From positions 1 to 50,639 of IMG/VR virus record IMGVR_UViG_3300045999_000972: 50,639 bases of DNA. One strand, 5' to 3'. Shown in pieces: positions 1-5,623 of the stretch; the first letter of the stretch is position 1, and every line of letters begins with the position of its first letter. The DNA comes from a virus. The position numbers and the translations under genes were made by a program. The notes under the pieces are model-generated. The model was not told where the DNA came from, ran no database searches, and saw only the letters and a list, made by a program, of their open reading frames with translations.

Positions 1-259
1 AAAGGAGAGGTGCTTTGCCTTTGACTGGAAACCAGTCGGGCAGTTTGTACTCAAGCCCGTTGCCCTCTTTGGGAAACAGGATACCGAAGTCCTCGACAAG
101 CATGGTCGGCATGTGTCGTTCCACCACTGGCACGTCAAGTTCTTTGGCAACTTGATGCACGATGGTTGTCTTACCGCCACCGGGGCTACCCTCGATACAG
201 AGTGTACGTTGAATGGGGAAGGTGGAACGGATAGTGTCTTTAAGTAGTGAGGCTCGCAT
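1..259 (-). CDS. MoxR-like AAA+ ATPase, N-terminal part (cut by window edge)
   Basis: Translating the minus strand from ATG 257-259 gives MRASLLKDTIRSTFP..., then a clear Walker A loop, GSPGGGKTT, at about residues 24-32. It stays open to position 1, so the C-terminal part (Walker B, sensors) is missing. The text after the P-loop (MPTMLVEDFGI, LPDWFP) resembles MoxR-type AAA+ ATPases, which remodel protein complexes and usually work with a VWA-domain partner. AAGGAC lies 6 nt upstream of the start. It follows the 59-residue gene with a 1-nt gap, so it is the last gene seen in the leftward operon. The ATPase call rests on the P-loop; the MoxR assignment is inference. Confidence 0.75.
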   Translation of the reverse strand, partial: MRASLLKDTIRSTFPIQRTLCIEGSPGGGKTTIVHQVAKELDVPVVERHMPTMLVEDFGILFPKEGNGLEYKLPDWFPVKGKAPLL

Positions 260-260
260 C

Positions 261-440
261 TTATTGTCCTTTGTAAAGTTTATGGTCAACGCCGTATGTC
301 ACGAAGTACACACCAGTTTCTTGTGTCAACTTACTGCGGTATGTTCGTGCCGATTGCTTGTCAGCGAAGTACATCGGTTGCTTATCTTCATTGCGGACAA
401 GTTGTCCACGGCTATCACGGATTGCGAATAGTCGCTTCAT
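261..440 (-). CDS. Small hypothetical phage protein, 59 aa
   Basis: ATG 438-440 reads MKRLFAIRDSRGQLV... and ends at TAA 261-263 (59 residues). GGAG lies 5-6 nt before the start. It is basic and soluble, with a short beta-rich look (FAIRD, MYFADK, VYFVTYGVDHKLYKG) and no cysteines or membrane segment. It sits between the 60-residue membrane protein and the AAA+ ATPase with almost no spacing, so it is part of the same leftward operon. I do not recognise a family with a known function. Confidence 0.65.
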   Translation of the reverse strand: MKRLFAIRDSRGQLVRNEDKQPMYFADKQSARTYRSKLTQETGVYFVTYGVDHKLYKGQ

Positions 441-443
441 GGT

Positions 444-626
444 TTACTCCTTAGGGGGAAAGTTGATAAATACACACTCGTTCAAGTGCATCTTGCCTTT
501 GGCATCGGTATAGCTTTCGCCACACCCTGCCATCCACTCGATGGCTAACACTGCCATGAAGGTACAAAAGAGCACCATCACTGCGGCAGTGAACAGCCAT
601 CGAAGGATTCGTTTGATGCTACTCAT
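444..626 (-). CDS. Small single-pass membrane protein, 60 aa
   Basis: A basic N-terminus (MSSIKRILRW) is followed by one hydrophobic span at about residues 11-31, then a short polar tail with two cysteines (AGCGES, NECVF), probably extracytoplasmic. The frame can be extended upstream to 677, but the ATG at 624-626 overlaps the stop of the 26-residue gene in an ATGA arrangement, which points to coupled translation and decides the start. Function unknown. It is far from the lysis genes, so a holin role is unsupported. Confidence 0.6.
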   Translation of the reverse strand: MSSIKRILRWLFTAAVMVLFCTFMAVLAIEWMAGCGESYTDAKGKMHLNECVFINFPPKE

Positions 627-703
627 GACATCAAGTAGGCGGCTAAGCCACCCATGATTAAGCCGTAGAGCATCCATAAGATGTATCGTTTAAAGCGGTT
701 CAT
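623..703 (-). CDS. Tiny membrane peptide, 26 aa
   Basis: ATG 701-703 reads MNRFKRYILWMLYGLIMGGL and continues AAYLMS to TGA 623-625. Nearly the whole peptide after the basic N-terminus is one hydrophobic helix. Its start overlaps the upstream zinc-ribbon gene by ATGA and its end overlaps the next membrane gene by ATGA, so it sits in a chain of coupled genes. This is good evidence that it is translated despite its size. Role unknown. Confidence 0.5.
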   Translation of the reverse strand: MNRFKRYILWMLYGLIMGGLAAYLMS

Positions 704-912
704 GTTGTCCTCTTGGGGTTAAGTTGTTTGAGATGGTTGGGGTCGGTGATAAGCTCATACCCCTGCTTGTTGTTGCAAGCCACTGTAAACTTACGTTGCT
801 TGGCTACTTCCTCACCACACCGCAGGCACGTTGGTCGTGTCATGTTACGGCGCTGAGGTTCTACCCTCACTGCATAGCAGTGTGTACAGATGGGCAAGTG
901 ATAGTCTTCCAT
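700..912 (-). CDS. Zinc-ribbon protein, 70 aa
   Basis: Two CxxC knuckles are present, C9/C12 (CTHC) and C29/C32 (CLRC), 16 residues apart: the spacing of a small zinc ribbon that binds nucleic acid or protein. The rest is basic and polar with no membrane segment. The start (ATG 910-912) overlaps the upstream stop by one base (TAATG), and the stop overlaps the 26-residue gene (ATGA). Metal binding is inferred from the cysteines. Its partner, DNA, RNA or protein, cannot be told from the sequence. Confidence 0.65.
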   Translation of the reverse strand: MEDYHLPICTHCYAVRVEPQRRNMTRPTCLRCGEEVAKQRKFTVACNNKQGYELITDPNHLKQLNPKRTT

Positions 913-1280
913 TAAGCCTCCATAGGTTCGGTGGTTAAGATGCGCTCTTTGGCTATGGACTGATAGCCGTTGTTAGCAAGACGTTGCATCCACCGTGTTG
1001 ACAGTAGGATAGGGCGTACACCCATCGGTCTTGCTTGGGTTAGATGCTTAGACGTTGATGGACTGTACTTGTCCTCGTTCTCAAACCACATCCCCTCGGT
1101 GTAGATGTACAAAGGGTGGTGTGTATCGTAAGAGTACACGGTGTAAACTTCATGGTCTGCATCCACCAATGAGTAGATGCCATAGAGGTTACTCCCCTTG
1201 AAGGGTTCACGCTTCTCAACGTAAGGTCTGCATTTGGTGTTGGCTACACGAGGTAAGCCTACAAGGTCTGATTGGTTCAT
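912..1280 (-). CDS. Hypothetical phage protein, 122 aa
   Basis: The start is placed at ATG 1278-1280 (MNQSDLVGLPR) because GGAGG lies 5 nt upstream; an earlier in-frame ATG at 1292 would put that Shine-Dalgarno inside the gene. The middle is rich in aromatic residues (YGIYSLVDADHEVYTVYSYD) and looks like a small beta fold. The C-terminal part (STRWMQRLANNGYQSIAKE) looks helical. First gene of a coupled group of four. I do not recognise a family with an assigned function. Confidence 0.65.
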   Translation of the reverse strand: MNQSDLVGLPRVANTKCRPYVEKREPFKGSNLYGIYSLVDADHEVYTVYSYDTHHPLYIYTEGMWFENEDKYSPSTSKHLTQARPMGVRPILLSTRWMQRLANNGYQSIAKERILTTEPMEA

Positions 1281-1305
1281 ATCATCCTCCAATAAGTTGT
1301 AGAAA

Positions 1306-1327
1306 GGGCAGAGGGGTTACCTCTGCC
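1306..1327 (-). terminator. Hairpin terminator after the 85-aa paralog
   Basis: Arms GGCAGAGG (1307-1314) and CCTCTGCC (1320-1327) form a perfect 8-bp stem with a 5-nt loop. On the minus strand it is followed by a short pyrimidine run (CTTTCT). It lies 13 nt beyond the stop of the 85-residue gene and before the 122-residue gene, so it would separate or attenuate the two. The U-run is weak. Confidence 0.5.
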
Positions 1328-1340
1328 TTGGTGTGTCAAG

Positions 1341-1598
1341 TTAGAACAACTTGGCTTTAGGTGCATTGGATGTTGCACCTTCTTGCAACACTTCCATACC
1401 TTCCAATGTTTCGCACTTGATGTACAGTGCACCACCTGCTTGTGGTGGGGCTACTACCTTAAAGGTGTTGTTCTTTACACTACCCTTAACGCTCTGTACC
1501 TCAAAGGCAGAAAACGTACCGTTCTCGTTGACCTTCTTGGCTACCACAGTAATGGTGAATGTTACTGGCTTGATGGACTTCTTCACAGTTGCTTGCAT
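1341..1598 (-). CDS. 85-aa phage protein, paralog of the 2635-2904 gene
   Basis: The start is ATG 1596-1598 (MQATVKKSIKPVTF), with AGGAG 8 nt upstream; the longer upstream reading looks non-coding. The protein is beta-rich and soluble and ends KAKLF. It shares the pattern 'V.T.T...T..NENGT.S...V.SVK...FK...PP.AGGA.Y.K...L.G...L' with the 89-residue protein at 2635-2904, so the two are diverged duplicates. It is the first gene downstream of the minus-strand promoter and the TTAGATT repeat cluster. Function unknown; a small DNA-binding or regulatory role would be a guess. Confidence 0.7.
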   Translation of the reverse strand: MQATVKKSIKPVTFTITVVAKKVNENGTFSAFEVQSVKGSVKNNTFKVVAPPQAGGALYIKCETLEGMEVLQEGATSNAPKAKLF

Positions 1599-1835
1599 TG
1601 TATTACTCCTGAAGTTGATTAAGTTTACATTACATCTTTGACACCACAGCGGTATTGCTGGGGTCAGGACTAGATTGCCACGCTCGGCGAAAAACGCAAA
1701 CACAGGCTGGGCAAGGCTTGGCGGGTGAGTGACCGCTAACTTCGGAGGGTCGGCTGAGTTGTGTAATTTTACAAGGTCATGCCATAATCCATCACCGCGA
1801 GTAACAGATACAAAGACAACTGTCAAATACAAAAC

Positions 1836-2122
1836 TTAGATTGTTAGGAATGTTTAATGAAATCAACAACTTACAGCGGAATAATCTAACTAATCTAAAA
1901 AATCTTGTAAGGTTATGGTGACAACACGCAACAACATGTACCCGCCTTCCTTAACTTTACAGTCTTGACCCTAGATGAAAGGGCGTATGTGTAAATCAGA
2001 TAGATTATTTAGATTATTTAGATTAACTCTACTACTAGATGGCTAAGACCCGCATAAACACTGGCTTCCAACGTGTCAAGTTAAACCTTACAACAATCTA
2101 AATGGGGTAAATGTCTTAGATT
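1836..2122. repeat. Cluster of TTAGATT/AATCTAA heptamers (candidate origin or operator array)
   Basis: Seven exact copies of the heptamer lie within 287 bp: TTAGATT at 1836, 2009, 2018 and 2116, and AATCTAA at 1883, 1892 and 2095. There is also one 6/7 match at 2000. Some are spaced by exactly 9 bp (1883/1892; 2009/2018). The stretch is AT-rich and no convincing gene lies in it. Such arrays are typical of iteron-type origins or operator clusters; which applies here is inference. Confidence 0.6.
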
Positions 2123-2124
2123 GT
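2093..2124. promoter_or_regulatory. Inverted repeat ACAATCTAA / TTAGATTGT
   Basis: Perfect 9-bp arms at 2093-2101 and 2116-2124 are separated by 14 bp. Each arm contains one copy of the TTAGATT heptamer. Arm centres are 23 bp apart, about two helical turns, compatible with a dimeric DNA-binding protein. Confidence 0.5.
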
Positions 2125-2204
2125 TCATGGATTAAGCTGTTATGCCCCTATATTACTTTACATTACACGCTAAACTTGTCATGGCTGCACCCCCCGGCGT
2201 ATGG

Positions 2205-2232
2205 TTTATATATAATATACATAAAATGTAAA
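2205..2232 (-). promoter_or_regulatory. Sigma70-like promoter, leftward
   Basis: On the minus strand, TTTACA (2232-2227) is followed after 16 bp by TATAAA (2210-2205), in a very AT-rich stretch. It lies just downstream of a minus-strand terminator (2244-2266), so transcription would stop and restart here. The next gene is at 1598, leaving an unusually long leader of about 600 nt containing the heptamer cluster. Confidence 0.45.
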
Positions 2233-2243
2233 GTTTTAGGTAC

Positions 2244-2266
2244 AAAAAAACCCACCTTTCGGTGGG
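2244..2266 (-). terminator. Rho-independent terminator
   Basis: On the minus strand the stem CCCACC/GGTGGG with a GAAA loop is followed directly by seven T. It lies 8 nt after the stop of the 31-residue membrane peptide. The plus strand has no T-run on its side, so it works leftward. Confidence 0.8.
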
Positions 2267-2281
2267 CTTGGGGTTAGAACA
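2264..2281. repeat. 18-bp direct repeat, copy 1
   Basis: GGGCTTGGGGTTAGAACA occurs here and again at 2625-2642. Both copies cover one arm of a terminator plus the last codons and stop of the gene before it. This suggests that a gene-end/terminator segment was duplicated. Confidence 0.7.
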
Positions 2282-2369
2282 GTGCCATTGACAGCCACAA
2301 CAGCACGTAAAGTACTGGTGCAATGATGATGGCGGCTACTTCGGGGTGTTTCTCGCAGAACTTTTCCAT
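2274..2369 (-). CDS. Tiny membrane peptide, 31 aa
   Basis: ATG 2367-2369 opens MEKFCEKHPEVAAIIIAP and runs to the stop at 2274-2276. AGGAGA lies 6 nt before the start. A short polar head is followed by one hydrophobic helix (about residues 11-31), so it is probably a single-span membrane peptide. It is the last gene before a strong terminator. Function unknown. Confidence 0.5.
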   Translation of the reverse strand: MEKFCEKHPEVAAIIIAPVLYVLLWLSMALF

Positions 2370-2410
2370 GTATATCTCCTGTAAGGCAGGGGATTTCTCC
2401 CCTGCTTGGT

Positions 2411-2575
2411 TTACTTCATCGTTATCCGTACATCCTGCATCGGGATTCCGTCGTCAATCAACTCTTGTTGGAACTGTAGGGCTTGTTTGTCCCGCTTGAA
2501 CCAGCGAAAGTAGATTGAATCGCCTTCTATCCACTTGACACAGAACTTGTGTAACTCTGCTTTACGTACCTTCAT
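2411..2575 (-). CDS. Small hypothetical protein, 54 aa
   Basis: ATG 2573-2575 reads MKVRKAELHKFCVKWIEGDS and continues to TAA 2411-2413, ending MQDVRITMK. GGAG lies about 8 nt upstream. It is basic and amphipathic with several aromatic residues (WIEGDSIYFRWFKRD) and no membrane segment. It lies between two terminators with the 31-residue peptide. Family not recognised. Confidence 0.5.
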   Translation of the reverse strand: MKVRKAELHKFCVKWIEGDSIYFRWFKRDKQALQFQQELIDDGIPMQDVRITMK

Positions 2576-2592
2576 TGGATTTCTCCTCATGG

Positions 2593-2627
2593 TTTTAAAA
2601 GAAACCCGACTGCTGTCACCAGTCGGG
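2593..2627 (-). terminator. Rho-independent terminator after the 89-aa gene
   Basis: Arms CCCGACTG (2605-2612) and CAGTCGGG (2620-2627) give a perfect 8-bp stem with a 7-nt loop. On the minus strand it is followed by TTTCTTTTAAAA. It lies 7 nt after the stop of the gene at 2635. Confidence 0.75.
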
Positions 2628-2642
2628 CTTGGGGTTAGAACA
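2625..2642. repeat. 18-bp direct repeat, copy 2
   Basis: Exact second copy of the 2264-2281 sequence, again joining a terminator arm to a gene end. Confidence 0.7.
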
Positions 2643-2904
2643 ACTTACGCTTTACGGCTGTCGCCTTTGGCTCGTCGTCTGACAGTATCTGCAATCCGTC
2701 TAAGCTCAGGGCTTTCAGGTAGATTGCACCGCCTGCCATTGGGGGTACTGAGGTTTTAAACTCGTTACCCTTGACGCTTTGCTTTACCACTTTGGCGGTT
2801 ATCCCGCTTAGTGTCCCGTTCTCGTTGATACGAGTAGCTGTGATTTCAACCGTCACAGTGACGGGGGCGATTGACCGCTTAGCGGTCGGAGTGCGTTCAC
2901 TCAT
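2635..2904 (-). CDS. 89-aa phage protein, paralog of the 1341-1598 gene
   Basis: The start is ATG 2902-2904 (MSERTPTAKRSIAP), with AGGAG 8 nt upstream; the 10-residue upstream extension is unlikely. The body matches the 85-residue paralog: PVTVTVEITATRINENGTLS, VKQSVKGNEFK, PPMAGGAIYLKALSLDG, ending KRKLF. The last 12 bases (TTAGAACAACTT on the plus strand) are the same in both genes. It is the first minus-strand gene after the divergent intergenic region at 2905-3218. Both copies are kept intact, so both probably function. No function recognised. Confidence 0.7.
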   Translation of the reverse strand: MSERTPTAKRSIAPVTVTVEITATRINENGTLSGITAKVVKQSVKGNEFKTSVPPMAGGAIYLKALSLDGLQILSDDEPKATAVKRKLF

Positions 2905-3181
2905 GGTATAACTCCTAACAAGGTTAAAGAACATTCCGCTTTCGGCGGGTCGGTGCGAATTGCATCGACAAATTCAGATTGCCTAAACTTTACAGAAATG
3001 TCAAATACGCCTGAAATCAAGGCTTGGGCGCGGTTCTTTTTTGCTTTGTGGCTTGCTTTGGCTGGAGTCAGACGGGGGGGTACATGGATTGCGTTTTTGC
3101 ACCCCGCCCCTATATAGGTAAACCGCTTAAACCAAGACCCAAAAAAAGGAACGTGTAAAGTTAGCTCAATCGCCAAATCTG
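2905..3181. other. Divergent intergenic region
   Basis: About 280 bp between the leftward early genes and the rightward terminase promoter. An open frame on the minus strand (2901-3188) lacks a ribosome site and its translation looks non-coding. TTGACA occurs on the minus strand at 3004-2999, but no good -10 follows at normal spacing. A C-rich then TATATA stretch lies at 3103-3117. Promoters for the leftward genes must lie here, but I cannot place one firmly. Confidence 0.4.
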
Positions 3182-3211
3182 TTGACACCCAAGTAAGTTG
3201 CTGTGTTATAT
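3182..3211 (+). promoter_or_regulatory. Sigma70-like promoter for the terminase/morphogenesis operon
   Basis: TTGACA (3182-3187), an 18-bp spacer, and TTATAT (3206-3211). The -10 ends 7 bp before the ATG at 3219, so the expected transcription start falls on or next to the start codon and the transcript would be leaderless. Confidence 0.65.
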
Positions 3212-3218
3212 TTCGGAC

Positions 3219-3698
3219 ATGGATACCCTACCACTACACCACACCAAGTGGTCAGATAGGCTGGCGTTCGACATTGCCCTCACACTAGAGGGTAGCGGCG
3301 AGACCTTGCAAGAGGTCATAACACGTCACAAGATAGCCGCATCTGACATTATCAACTTCAACGCCGACCCGGTGTTCTTGAAGAAGGTCGAGCATTATCG
3401 CGGCGAGATTCAAGAGAAGGGCCTGACGTTCAAGCTCAAGGCCCGTGCCCAAGCGGAAGAACTCCTGACAACTTCTTGGATGTTGATTCACGACCCAGCC
3501 GTATCCCCCGCAGTAAAAGCTGACCTGATTAAATCCACGGTCAAGTGGGGTGGCTTAGAGCCGAAGACTGAAGTGGGTACTGAAGGTGGGACTGGTGGAG
3601 TGCGCATCACCATCAACTTGGGGCCAGACCCGAAAGATGCCCGTACGATTGAAGCTGATGTAATTGAGGCCACAGATGTCACTGCCATCGGCGATTGA
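3219..3698 (+). CDS. Terminase small subunit (putative), 159 aa
   Basis: Begins MDTLPLHHTKWSDRLAFDIA. The N-terminal half (about residues 12-55) looks like a helix-turn-helix region (TLQEVITRHKIAASDIINFN), followed by a helical middle (EIQEKGLTFKLKARAQAEEL) and an acidic C-terminal tail. This is the usual plan of small terminases, which bind phage DNA and feed it to the large subunit. It is called mainly by position, two genes before the large subunit. There is no Shine-Dalgarno before ATG 3219. A TTG at 3198 in the same frame lies inside the promoter and also lacks a ribosome site, so the leaderless ATG is preferred. Confidence 0.7.
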   Translation: MDTLPLHHTKWSDRLAFDIALTLEGSGETLQEVITRHKIAASDIINFNADPVFLKKVEHYRGEIQEKGLTFKLKARAQAEELLTTSWMLIHDPAVSPAVKADLIKSTVKWGGLEPKTEVGTEGGTGGVRITINLGPDPKDARTIEADVIEATDVTAIGD

Positions 3699-3882
3699 AT
3701 ACCACTTTACAGAGACGTATGAGGGTATGCGGGCGGCAAGGTTTGCCTCCGCCAGCGAAGCCCACAACATGGAGACCAACCTCAAGTGGCTGAGTCTGTC
3801 GTACAAAACCAAAATCATCAAACACAAACGCAAGGGTAATAGCTACCTTGTGTTGCTAGTGGAGGTACACAGTGGCACTTGA
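3676..3882 (+). CDS. Small hypothetical protein between terminase subunits, 68 aa
   Basis: The start is ATG 3676 (MSLPSAIEYHFTETYEGMRA), with GAGG 6 nt upstream, overlapping the small terminase by 23 nt. It also overlaps the GTG start of the large subunit by 11 nt. It is basic, with a C-terminal stretch KTKIIKHKRKGNSYLVLLVE that reads like a beta hairpin. No family recognised. The overlaps on both sides suggest coupled translation with the packaging genes. Confidence 0.6.
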   Translation: MSLPSAIEYHFTETYEGMRAARFASASEAHNMETNLKWLSLSYKTKIIKHKRKGNSYLVLLVEVHSGT

Positions 3883-5260
3883 CGTTAACTACACACCGCC
3901 CCCAACGGGTAAGAAATTCATGGCGTCCGACGCCAAGATGCGAGTACTGATGGGGCCAGTCGGCTCGGGTAAGTCGGTCACGTCATCGTTCGAGATTATC
4001 CGCAGGGCCAGTATGCAAGTGCCCAACGCTCAAGGGATACGCCGGACACGGGCGGCGATTGTGCGTGAGACTGCACGGCAGTTGCAGGATACGACCATCA
4101 AAACATTCTTGGACTGGTTTCCACCGGGGCAGTGCGGTCAGTACATGCGCACCACCAAAACTTACTTCTTCAAAGTGGGGGATGTCGAGTGCGAGATTAT
4201 GTTCCGTGCCCTTGACGATGCGGATGACGTAGCCAACTTGAACTCCTTGGAATTGACATTTGCTTGGTTTAACGAGTGCCGAGATATTCACCCCGACATT
4301 GTGGATGCGATGTCTAAGCGTATTGGGCGATTCCCGTCTGCCAAAGACGGTGGCCCAACGTGGCATGGGATGTGGGGCGATACCAACCCACCGACTATGG
4401 ATACGTGGTGGTACTACCAGATGGAAGGGCTTGACCCTAAAGATGGTGTGTCTGCCAACGACAACGGCTGGGATGTGTTCAAGCAACCGTCCGGTCGAAG
4501 CGTGTATGCCGAAAACGTGGAGAACTTACCCGATGGCTACTACGATACCCAAGGTCGCTCGGAAGAATACATCCGTGTCTACATCGACGGCGAGTACGGT
4601 TTGTCGTCTGCTGGTATGCCCGTCTACAAATACTTCAGACCGGACTACCACATGGGCAAGCAAAAGCTCCGCCACATCAACAACGGTGTGCGCCCTATTG
4701 TCATCGGCATGGACTTGGGACTCACCCCCGCCGCAGTCATCGGACAGCAAGACCCCCGAGGTCGGGCGCTGATACTTGGTGAGTGTGTATCGTTTGACAT
4801 GGGTATCCAGCGTTTCGTGCGCACCATGCTCAAGCCCATGATTTATGAGCGGTTCGGTGGTGCACCCATCCTAGTGGTCGTTGACCCTGCGGGTGTGCAG
4901 CGGGCGCAGACTGACGAGCGCAGTGCGGTTGACATCATCAAGGCTGAGGGATTGAAGGTCATCCCTGCCAAGACCAACAACGTGTCAGCCCGACTCAATG
5001 CGGTAGACGACTATCTCATGCGCCAAGTTGACGGCGACCCAGCGTTCTTACTTGACCCCGGGTGCACACAGCTTAAGGCTGCCATGATGGGCGGGTATAG
5101 GTACAAACCCAAGGGTGACGGCGACATCGACAAGAACAAACATTCACACGTAGCTGAAGCGTTGCAGTATCTGATGCTGCACATTGCCTCGGTAGGTGAA
5201 GGACATCACATGCCGCAGCGGCGCGACATTCGCCCTGTTGCATCTGCGGGGTGGACTTGA
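3872..5260 (+). CDS. terL: Terminase large subunit
   Basis: This is the packaging motor: an N-terminal ATPase followed by an RNase H-like nuclease. Walker A is GPVGSGKS (residues 28-35). The Walker B/catalytic-Glu region is LTFAWFNE (about 128-135). The nuclease part shows GMDLG (about 279), LVVVDPAG (about 334) and a C-terminal acidic/His segment (DGDIDKNKHSHVAEAL, about 415-430), as expected for two-metal cleavage. At 462 residues it is normal to slightly short. The start is GTG 3872, with GGAGG 6 nt upstream. A terminator follows, so terminase genes form their own transcription unit. Confidence 0.92.
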   Translation: MALDVNYTPPPTGKKFMASDAKMRVLMGPVGSGKSVTSSFEIIRRASMQVPNAQGIRRTRAAIVRETARQLQDTTIKTFLDWFPPGQCGQYMRTTKTYFFKVGDVECEIMFRALDDADDVANLNSLELTFAWFNECRDIHPDIVDAMSKRIGRFPSAKDGGPTWHGMWGDTNPPTMDTWWYYQMEGLDPKDGVSANDNGWDVFKQPSGRSVYAENVENLPDGYYDTQGRSEEYIRVYIDGEYGLSSAGMPVYKYFRPDYHMGKQKLRHINNGVRPIVIGMDLGLTPAAVIGQQDPRGRALILGECVSFDMGIQRFVRTMLKPMIYERFGGAPILVVVDPAGVQRAQTDERSAVDIIKAEGLKVIPAKTNNVSARLNAVDDYLMRQVDGDPAFLLDPGCTQLKAAMMGGYRYKPKGDGDIDKNKHSHVAEALQYLMLHIASVGEGHHMPQRRDIRPVASAGWT

Positions 5261-5313
5261 TATGATGGTGGTACTGCAAGCAGGCAGTTGTCACCTCCCC
5301 TCCAAGGGACTTA

Positions 5314-5345
5314 CCCCCGTCGAGTTCGCTCCGGGGGATTTTTTT
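5314..5345 (+). terminator. Rho-independent terminator after terL
   Basis: CCCCCG (5314-5319) pairs with CGGGGG (5332-5337), followed by A and seven T. It lies 54 nt after the terL stop and immediately before a new promoter. Confidence 0.85.
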
Positions 5346-5348
5346 CGC

Positions 5349-5378
5349 TTGCACTTTATTTTTGAGTATGTGTATACT
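5349..5378 (+). promoter_or_regulatory. Sigma70-like promoter for head genes
   Basis: TTGCAC (5349-5354), 18-bp spacer, TATACT (5373-5378). It directly follows the terL terminator and leads into the 63-residue gene and the portal operon. Confidence 0.65.
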
Positions 5379-5389
5379 TCCTGTCATGT

Positions 5390-5415
5390 GCAACCTACAA
5401 TATGTGGTAGGTTGC
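5390..5415 (+). promoter_or_regulatory. 5' stem-loop in the head-operon leader
   Basis: GCAACCTAC (5390-5398) and GTAGGTTGC (5407-5415) are perfect 9-bp arms around an 8-nt loop. With the start site predicted near 5385, the hairpin would sit almost at the mRNA 5' end, where such structures often protect transcripts from decay. An operator role is also possible. Confidence 0.55.
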
Positions 5416-5431
5416 GAATCAGGAGGCTGTA

Positions 5432-5623
5432 ATGGCAAAAGTTAAGGTTACGAAGACTTCAAAAATCTTTTCGGACAACGAGAAGATGGACAACAGTGGC
5501 CTTGCTGGTAAGCCTAAGCAGTATGAACCTCTTGAGTGGAAACCACCTGTGATGACTATTAAGGACATCATGGAAGTCCAAGAGTACAAGACAAACAAAC
5601 GCCCTGATACTGAGGAGGACTAA
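5432..5623 (+). CDS. Small hypothetical protein, 63 aa
   Basis: Begins MAKVKVTKTSKIFSDNEKMD and is charged and soluble with no recognised motif. AGGAGG lies 6 nt before the ATG. It is the first gene after the 5374-region promoter. It ends immediately before the next gene, which begins with the same 12 bases (ATGGCAAAAGTT). Position just upstream of the portal suggests a structural or assembly accessory, but nothing in the sequence shows it. Confidence 0.6.
   Translation: MAKVKVTKTSKIFSDNEKMDNSGLAGKPKQYEPLEWKPPVMTIKDIMEVQEYKTNKRPDTEED

Noticed and set aside
1810-1826. TTGACA on the minus strand at 1826-1821 as a promoter for the 85-residue gene
   Set aside because: No acceptable -10 hexamer at 16-18 bp; the promoter at 2232-2205 is better.
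2901-3188. 95-residue minus-strand frame upstream of the 89-residue gene
   Set aside because: No ribosome site at its start, it overlaps the true start of the 89-residue gene and the terminase promoter, and the translation looks random.
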